Positions 4,934 through 9,602 of a stretch of DNA of 9,602 bases are shown here, one piece after another (position 1 is the stretch's first letter; every line of letters begins with the position of its first letter). The notes beneath the pieces were generated by a model, which did not search any database, had not been told where the DNA came from, and worked only from the letters and a program-made list of their open reading frames with translations. The stretch is from Syntrophomonas sp. (GTDB lineage: Bacteria > Bacillota > Syntrophomonadia > Syntrophomonadales > Syntrophomonadaceae): NCBI GenBank assembly GCA_028693695.1, contig JAQUUV010000032.1, forward strand, positions 4,370 to 13,971, in the 5' to 3' direction. The position numbers and the translations under genes were made by a program.

Positions 4934-7042
4934 TCATATTAGCCGAGTCCGTTCGCCGTTATATGTCAAAGACAGCCGGTGCATTGCTCTAGTGCAGGCA
5001 ATGTAAAGCAGGTTGCGATCGTATTCGCTGGAGTAGGTCTTGTTGTTGGCTGCAGGGATGATGACCTCGTCAAATTCCAGCCCTTTTGACATTTGAATCG
5101 AAGTGATTGATATGCCATTCACAAAAGTTGTGCTTGCCGGCGAAATCAAATGCACCTCATAATTTCGAGATAGTACATCATAAAGAGATTTAGCCATGCC
5201 GTTCGTTTTCAGGATAATTCCAAGGGTCACATTCTCACTGGCCTGAAATGCGTCGATTTTTTCCATTATCTGTGCAAGTTCTTCCCGCTCGTTGCGGCAA
5301 TATATGAGGTCGGGAGCTTTCCCATGGCGCGGGGCGGCCTCGAGCGAGGCGACATTTTGGATGCGTTTGGTGAATGTGATAATCTCATAGGTTGAGCGGT
5401 AGCTCTTATTCAGCTCTACAAATTCCGCACCTTCATATAGCTGGCGCAGATCTCCGAGCGTGTTTAAATGGTTTGGATTGATAAACTGCCCGAAGTCACC
5501 TAGGACCGTTTTCCGGCATTTAAATAGGATATTCATCACCGCGTATTGAACCGGTGTGTAATCTTGCATTTCGTCGATTACCAGATGGCGTATAACTTGA
5601 CTCTCCTGCAAGCCTTCAAAAGCGGCGTGGAAGTACATAAATGGGTATACGTCTGCCCATTCCAGGGTTTTCTTGGCAGGCATCACAAATTTGTCAGCGA
5701 TATTCATCTGCTTGTAAAAATCCTTATAGAGTACCAAAGTATTCTTCACCTCTAGCATCGCGGTCAGACTTTTTAAGATGGTCCTAGCTTTGGGCAAAGA
5801 CTCCTCCATGAAGTTGTCGGTTGCCAAGCGGTCATGAATATCGTCCGCAATCATCTGAAGCCGCCGCTTGACCGGGTACTTATGATAAGCGGCAAAGCGG
5901 CTTTGTATCCATTCACTTTTGGCAGAGAATCTTCCCAAAGTGTAGTCCGATGGCTCAAAGATACTCTCAGGCATCCGGGCTAGATACTCGTTCATCAATT
6001 TTATAAATTTCAATGTGGATTTGAAGCGCACCCGTTCTGCCCATTTGGGGTCGTTTGTTTCAAAAGGGTCCTTGTCGGGCTCGAAATGGATGATGCCTTC
6101 AAGCTGAACCTCGGCAATATCTACAAAGCTCATCCCATAAACCGGTTCCTCGCCCATTTCGGGCAGGACATTGGAAATATAATCCCCAAACACCTTGTTG
6201 GGCGATAGAATCGTCACGTTCTTTGCCGATAAGCTGTCTTTGAAGCGGTAGAGTAAGTAGGCGATCCGATGAAGCGCAATGGCTGTCTTGCCAGAACCTG
6301 CGACCCCTTGAATAATAAGGGTCGCGGCCTTTTCGTTCCGAATAATCAGGTTCTGTTCTTTCTGAATGGTTGCGATGATGGTTTTCATCTTCTCATCCGA
6401 AGTATGGCTCAATTCTCGCTGCAGAATATCATCTTGGATATTAACTGAGCTCTCCAGCGCATATTCCATTTCGCCATTCTTGATTTTGAATTGCCGCTTT
6501 CGCGTCAACTCACCGTCGATTCGTCCTGCCGGAGCATCGTATCCCGCAGGCCCAACCTCACAATCATAAAACAGGCTTGCGACGGGGGAGCGCCAATCGG
6601 ATATCAGCAGCTCTTTAGCGTGCCTGAAAGCAAATCTGCCAATGTAGAAGGTGGCAGGTATTTGTTTGGATGCTTGTCGAAAGTCAATCCGGGCAAAGTA
6701 AGGCGACTCTAGCAGCTTGGCGAGTTTATCCCTAATCTCAACGGCAAAGGCCCCCCGGCTGTCAATTCGCCTCAAAGCAAGTTCATTTTGGAACATCTCG
6801 TGTGGGTCGATTTCACCGCGATACTGTACCATATACCGCTTGGCATCCGTATATTCTTTGTCTAATTGCTCGACTGAATCATTCGCTTGCTTTATAGCAT
6901 CATCCAGCTTGCCCTTGATATCGTCAAGATGCGCGATTTCATCGGGAAAAGCTGGTGTTACATCTGGTTCTTTCTTTTTGCTTGCGTTGATACGGGCAGG
7001 CGCATGCAGGGTGCGCCCGCCCACTTGCTGTGTGTTAGTCAT
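4934..7042 (-). CDS. helD: HelD-type RNA polymerase recycling ATPase
   Basis: This encodes a 702-residue superfamily 1 helicase-like ATPase. HelD inserts into stalled RNA polymerase, prises it off DNA and, in some bacteria, protects it from rifamycins. Visible parts are the N-terminal coiled coil (about 35-75) that reaches into the polymerase secondary channel, the family segment YIGRFAF...SDWRSPVASLFYD (about 133-159), Walker A GVAGSGKT (246-253), Walker B VIDEMQD (488-494), motif III LGDFGQ (514-519), motif V SIQMSKGLEFD (648-658) and motif VI LLYIACTRAMHRL (678-690). The length is slightly below the 774 residues of Bacillus subtilis HelD. AAGGAGG is well placed before the ATG at 7042. The start overlaps the end of the AraC-GNAT gene by 8 bases, so the two are co-transcribed and probably translationally coupled. 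No terminator was seen downstream. Confidence 0.93.
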   Translation of the reverse strand: MTNTQQVGGRTLHAPARINASKKKEPDVTPAFPDEIAHLDDIKGKLDDAIKQANDSVEQLDKEYTDAKRYMVQYRGEIDPHEMFQNELALRRIDSRGAFAVEIRDKLAKLLESPYFARIDFRQASKQIPATFYIGRFAFRHAKELLISDWRSPVASLFYDCEVGPAGYDAPAGRIDGELTRKRQFKIKNGEMEYALESSVNIQDDILQRELSHTSDEKMKTIIATIQKEQNLIIRNEKAATLIIQGVAGSGKTAIALHRIAYLLYRFKDSLSAKNVTILSPNKVFGDYISNVLPEMGEEPVYGMSFVDIAEVQLEGIIHFEPDKDPFETNDPKWAERVRFKSTLKFIKLMNEYLARMPESIFEPSDYTLGRFSAKSEWIQSRFAAYHKYPVKRRLQMIADDIHDRLATDNFMEESLPKARTILKSLTAMLEVKNTLVLYKDFYKQMNIADKFVMPAKKTLEWADVYPFMYFHAAFEGLQESQVIRHLVIDEMQDYTPVQYAVMNILFKCRKTVLGDFGQFINPNHLNTLGDLRQLYEGAEFVELNKSYRSTYEIITFTKRIQNVASLEAAPRHGKAPDLIYCRNEREELAQIMEKIDAFQASENVTLGIILKTNGMAKSLYDVLSRNYEVHLISPASTTFVNGISITSIQMSKGLEFDEVIIPAANNKTYSSEYDRNLLYIACTRAMHRLSLTYNGERTRLI

Positions 7043-7886
7043 TTGAATCCTCCTTGGGTAAAATCATCCTTTGGGTCGGATATCCAAATTCCGTCAGCAG
7101 TTCCGCTTCGGCAAAGCCCAGCTGCTTTATAGCTTTTCGATATCCCGTATCTGCTTTGTCGCCCTCTCGGAATGTGGTAATGCTGATTTCCTTATTATTC
7201 TGCAGCTCGGTAAGAGCCACATTCAAGAAGTCTTGAGAAATACCCTGTTTCCGATAAAGCGGATGTACCGCAAGGAAATCTATGCTGCCGGTTTCGTAGT
7301 TAATCATCATACCGCCAATAGAAATGCCGCCCTCGGTCATAAGGAGCGCGCCTTTGTTGGCAATAGAGCGTTTCAGAACCGTTAAGTGCTCATCTTCTTC
7401 CAGATGGGGGAACCCGTCGATGGCAAGGTGCACCAATTCCATCCATATCGGAATATCCGCTTCTTGGGCAAAGCGGATTTCTCTCGCAGAATTTTTCTGG
7501 GCATCCTCAAGCGATTCGCGCTGTTCTTTGAATTTGTATTCGAGTTGCAATGGATAAAACACCTCATTTATTCTGAATTGGTGAGGAGACTGCTTATACA
7601 TAGACTTGAACACATGGCTAAAAGCCTGTTGGCTGTCATAACCGGCCAGAACAGCAATGTCTATAATTGGTTTATCTGAAAAAAGCAGCAGTTTAGCAGC
7701 TTCCGTTAGTTGCCTGCGTTGCGCATAATCATGAATTGAAAGCCCCACCGCATCGGTGAAGATGCGGTGCAGATGGTATTTCGAATAATATACTGAAGCG
7801 GCAACAATATCCAAGTCGATCTTTTCGCTTGACAAATGTGTTTCAATATAGTTAATTGCGGCTATCACTGTCTCAAGGTTTTTCAT
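7035..7886 (-). CDS. AraC-type DNA-binding domain fused to a GNAT acetyltransferase
   Basis: This encodes a 283-residue two-domain protein. Residues about 5-107 are an AraC/XylS DNA-binding domain with two helix-turn-helix units (about 24-45 and 72-95, including DIAVLAGYDSQQAFSHVFK). Residues about 136-280 are a Gcn5-related N-acetyltransferase domain with the acetyl-CoA motif in LAVHPLYRKQGIS (RKQGIS at 212-217) and the C-terminal YRKAIKQLGF (249-258). Thus the usual sensor domain of an AraC regulator is replaced by an enzyme-like one. The GNAT part may acetylate a small molecule or may only sense acetyl-CoA or a ligand. GAAGGAGG sits just upstream of the ATG at 7886. The ATG overlaps the TGA of a truncated upstream frame (ATGA), and the 3' end overlaps helD, suggesting local control of helD. 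Confidence 0.9.
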   Translation of the reverse strand: MKNLETVIAAINYIETHLSSEKIDLDIVAASVYYSKYHLHRIFTDAVGLSIHDYAQRRQLTEAAKLLLFSDKPIIDIAVLAGYDSQQAFSHVFKSMYKQSPHQFRINEVFYPLQLEYKFKEQRESLEDAQKNSAREIRFAQEADIPIWMELVHLAIDGFPHLEEDEHLTVLKRSIANKGALLMTEGGISIGGMMINYETGSIDFLAVHPLYRKQGISQDFLNVALTELQNNKEISITTFREGDKADTGYRKAIKQLGFAEAELLTEFGYPTQRMILPKEDSND

Positions 7887-8023
7887 AGCGCCTCCTTCCC
7901 ATTATAATGCGAATCCATTATAGCAATATCAAAAGCACCGTGTACTTCAAACTCATATGGCTCAAGCCACCGGATTACTTTTTTGTTACAGTACATATAC
8001 GGTAAATAATCGAATTGATTATA
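7883..8023 (-). pseudogene. Tail of a lost gene upstream of AraC-GNAT, unknown family
   Basis: A 46-codon open frame reads YNQFDYLPYMYCNKKVIRWL, EPYEFEVHGAFDIAIMDSHY, NGKEAL and then a TGA that overlaps the AraC-GNAT start as ATGA. The protein-like composition and the classic operon overlap suggest the true 3' end of an upstream operon partner. An in-frame TGA at 8026-8024 closes it upstream, and the only ATG (7996) has no ribosome binding site. Sequence beyond about 8025 belongs to a different remnant on the other strand. I do not recognise the family. It could instead be a 37-residue leader peptide. Confidence 0.45.
7917..7925 (-). promoter_or_regulatory. Extended -10 promoter candidate for the AraC-GNAT/helD operon
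   Basis: On the minus strand TGCTATAAT gives a perfect TATAAT (7922-7917) with the TG extension, about 30 bases before the AraC-GNAT start codon. No good -35 box lies at the expected distance (GTACAC), which an extended -10 can partly compensate. A second TATAAT (7907-7902) is closer to the ribosome binding site and less likely to be used. Confidence 0.4.
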
Positions 8024-8290
8024 TCAGATTTGAAGATACCATTTTTAATCATTATTGCGATTTGTGCTGAAGCATACACTGGAGTGCTATCTAATCTGCA
8101 TTCAACGCACAACTCGGTAAACATATCCCTCTTTGGTGTGGTTGTACGTAGTAGAGGACTTGGTGGAAATATCGCAGCAGTTCTGCGCTTATTGGTGGGT
8201 GGGGAAACAATAGGACAGACACTTTATTGTGATTATTACGCCGGTGAAGTAGGACAAGGGGATCGGGTTATTGACGATTTCAAATATTCT
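8015..8290 (+). pseudogene. Probable remnant of a YbjQ-like (DUF74) small protein gene
   Basis: A plus-strand frame from TTG 8015 encodes GVVVRSRGLGGNIAAVLRLL (8135-8194) followed by VGGE, which resembles the core of YbjQ-type proteins (GVVVRSR..G...A....GGE...YT). The later part GEVGQGDRVIDDF fits the helix after it only loosely. The glycine-rich GANAV segment that should follow is absent, because the frame runs into the 3' end of the minus-strand MerR gene at 8295. There is no ribosome binding site and the N-terminus is atypical. YbjQ proteins are small pentameric putative metal-binding proteins of unknown role. The assignment rests on one motif; a chance plus-strand frame is the alternative. 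Confidence 0.35.
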
Positions 8291-8294
8291 GTTT

Positions 8295-9041
8295 TTATTT
8301 GCGTTTTTTGTAGTCCTCAATCATAACAATTATGCTTTGGGCTCTTTGCTCATGGTTTTGCAGAAATTGCATAAATTGATCTGTAACGTAGAAAAAATCC
8401 CCATCATTATTGGGCAGAGATAATAATATTGAGGGTTTTTCTGTAATATTCTCATGCTGGTTGAACACTTTCAGCAGGGAGACGATACTATAGCCACAGT
8501 TTCTAAGGAGCCTGATAACCTCTATTCTCTCCAGATCCGACTGCGTATAAGCAAGTATACCGTGTTTGTCCTTTTTAATAGAATACAATCCATTTCGCTC
8601 CCAGGTCCTCAAGGTGTCAAGCGTGACTCCTATTATTTGGGCCGCTTTTAGTCTGCCTTTTATAAGGCCATCGTCATTTTGGCAGCTGCGGTTGGCAAAC
8701 CAATCATCCAATATGGTCAGAGCCCTTAGAGCTCTTTTTTGTTCCAATTGCACATTATTTAGGTATTCTCTGGCCAGAACCAGAGACTCATCCAGGTTGC
8801 CCAAAGCGAATTCCTTTACCATTTGCTGAACCTGTTTTCCATTGACGGGATAGGGGCCTGGAAGAGCAATCCGGGCCAGCTTCATCTGCAATAAATGCAA
8901 ATCGGTGAATATCCTGTAATTATTAGTCTCCAGCCTGCCAGGTTTGGATATATAACCCCAGGCTTCATATAGACGGACAGTATTGGAATGAACACCCGTC
9001 AGTTCTGCAAGTTCTTTAGTTGAGTAAGTATGTGCCACCAT
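8295..9041 (-). CDS. Regulator with two tandem MerR-type helix-turn-helix domains
   Basis: This encodes a 248-residue protein with two separate MerR-like DNA-binding modules. The first covers residues about 5-75 (YSTKELAELTGVHSNTVRLY, then NNYRIFTDLHLLQM). A helical linker follows (about 68-115). The second covers residues about 128-195 (RLKAAQIIGVTLDTLRTWER, then GILAYTQSDLERIEVIRLLR). About 50 C-terminal residues remain, with no recognisable ligand domain. Most MerR proteins have one module and dimerise; here one chain could supply both halves of a binding surface or bind two sites. GGGGAC lies about 8 bases before the ATG at 9041. A MerR-type promoter is directly upstream, suggesting self-regulation. 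It follows an M28 peptidase gene on the same strand after 88 bases. Confidence 0.85.
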   Translation of the reverse strand: MVAHTYSTKELAELTGVHSNTVRLYEAWGYISKPGRLETNNYRIFTDLHLLQMKLARIALPGPYPVNGKQVQQMVKEFALGNLDESLVLAREYLNNVQLEQKRALRALTILDDWFANRSCQNDDGLIKGRLKAAQIIGVTLDTLRTWERNGLYSIKKDKHGILAYTQSDLERIEVIRLLRNCGYSIVSLLKVFNQHENITEKPSILLSLPNNDGDFFYVTDQFMQFLQNHEQRAQSIIVMIEDYKKRK

Positions 9042-9053
9042 GTCTTGTCCCCT

Positions 9054-9084
9054 TTGTATGAACCCCCAGCTTTCGGAGAGACTA
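9054..9084 (-). promoter_or_regulatory. MerR-type promoter/operator before the tandem MerR gene
   Basis: On the minus strand TAGTCT (9084-9079) and ATACAA (9059-9054) are separated by 19 bases. The spacer contains CTCC-GAAAGCT-GGGG, an imperfect dyad like those bound by MerR proteins. The -35 box is weak (4 of 6), as expected for a site that needs an activator. It begins 13 bases before the start codon, so the transcript leader would be very short. Confidence 0.45.
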
Positions 9085-9097
9085 CTATTTCAGGTGA

Positions 9098-9114
9098 TGA
9101 TTGCATAACAATCA
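9098..9114. repeat. Small inverted repeat between M28 gene and tandem MerR gene
   Basis: TGATTG (9098-9103) and CAATCA (9109-9114) form a 6-base dyad around CATAA, just upstream of the MerR-type promoter. It has no T run, so it is not a standard terminator; it could be an operator or be fortuitous. Confidence 0.3.
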
Positions 9115-9129
9115 ACGACAGCCTCGGTT

Positions 9130-9602
9130 TTACAAATAGCGGTTTAACTCATCTATCAATTCTCTTAAGGCCACGGCGGTATCAGCGAGTATATCAATAT
9201 CAATAAGATCTATTGTATCTTTGGCAGTATGAGCAATATTCGCCCAGGTATTGTTGAAATCCTCTGTTGTCAAAGCCAGCGCTGGCCGATTATTCATGGC
9301 AAACAGCATGTGATCGCTCTGGTACCAGGGCTCCCGTTCCGTGAATTTGCGGCTATCTCCAAAGACATTTTTGACTATCCGGTTCATCATATCAGGAGCG
9401 TTAAAACTGCAATAAGTTGTTCTGCTTCCTTTGCGTCCAACTCCGTCGGCATTTATTGCTACTGCTATCTGATCAAATTTATCAATATTATTGGCCAGAT
9501 ACTGCATCCCGCCCGGGTAGGCATAGTAGTCTTCCCCATTATTGACCAGCAGTTCTATGGTATATTTTCCGTTGTAATCCTGCAAGAGGCCGGCCAGAGC
9601 CA
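9130..9602 (-). CDS. M28-family zinc metallopeptidase, C-terminal part (cut by window edge)
   Basis: The last ~157 residues of the protein are present; the gene continues off the right end of the window. The visible frame begins ALAGLLQDYNGKYTIELLVN and contains three expected active-site elements. These are NNGEDYY, with the catalytic glutamate next to a zinc ligand; INADGVG, with an aspartate zinc ligand; and YQSDHMLFAM, with the C-terminal histidine ligand in the family S-DH-F pattern. M28 enzymes are co-catalytic two-zinc aminopeptidases or carboxypeptidases, often exported. Whether this one has a signal peptide cannot be seen. The TTG at 9585 is an internal leucine codon, not a start. 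It ends with TAA 88 bases before the tandem MerR gene. Confidence 0.88.
   Translation of the reverse strand, partial: ALAGLLQDYNGKYTIELLVNNGEDYYAYPGGMQYLANNIDKFDQIAVAINADGVGRKGSRTTYCSFNAPDMMNRIVKNVFGDSRKFTEREPWYQSDHMLFAMNNRPALALTTEDFNNTWANIAHTAKDTIDLIDIDILADTAVALRELIDELNRYL

Noticed and set aside
6366..7132. Several plus-strand frames opposite helD and the AraC-GNAT gene
   Set aside because: They overlap strongly conserved coding sequence on the other strand and show no motifs.
9130..9585. Complete 151-residue peptidase starting at TTG 9585
   Set aside because: The frame continues to the window edge with conserved ALAGLL sequence, so TTG is an internal leucine codon and the gene is truncated by the window.

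Overview
The window looks like chromosomal DNA of a low- to mid-GC Gram-positive bacterium, most likely a spore-forming clostridial Firmicute. The evidence is the strong AGGAGG-type ribosome binding sites, a BmrR-like MerR regulator with a 19-bp-spacer promoter, HelD, a DUF4489 protein, an EFR1-type flavodoxin/ferredoxin and an HXXEE membrane protein. Genus cannot be read from the sequence. No rRNA, tRNA, CRISPR array, transposase or phage gene was seen.

Layout. (1) Positions 1-1090 hold a patchwork: a damaged 5' copy of an HXXEE gene, an internal slice of an EFR1 ferredoxin gene, and a slice of an SPL-type radical SAM gene. These are followed by an intact HXXEE gene (506-997) and an in-frame, coding-like tail of unknown origin (998-1090). 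The two donor genes are both in the window: HXXEE right next door and EFR1 about 3.5 kb downstream. (2) Positions 1174-2066 hold a MerR/GyrI-like multidrug-type regulator with its own operator-promoter. It converges on a DUF4489 gene (2240-2845, minus) across a bidirectional terminator (2136-2175). (3) Positions 3056-4824 hold the tail of a GNAT acetyltransferase with a stop codon, overlapping an intact membrane-attached EFR1 protein, then a headless DUF4143 ATPase fragment. (4) Positions 4934-7886 (minus) hold a tight two-gene operon: an AraC-GNAT fusion regulator overlapping helD, the RNA polymerase recycling ATPase. It is preceded by the tail of a lost upstream gene. (5) Positions 8015-9602 hold a probable YbjQ-like remnant (plus), a regulator with two MerR-type helix-turn-helix domains (minus) and the 3' part of an M28 metallopeptidase (minus, cut by the window edge).

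How the parts work together. Intact units are regulators with small outputs: the BmrR-like gene (probably self-regulating), the AraC-GNAT/HelD operon (a plausible transcription-stress or RNA-polymerase-drug response unit, inferred) and the tandem MerR gene with its own MerR-type promoter. About eight gene remnants lie between them in 9.6 kb, with no recognisable mobile element, so this appears to be a locus of repeated illegitimate recombination and gene decay. That patchwork is the most unusual feature of the window.
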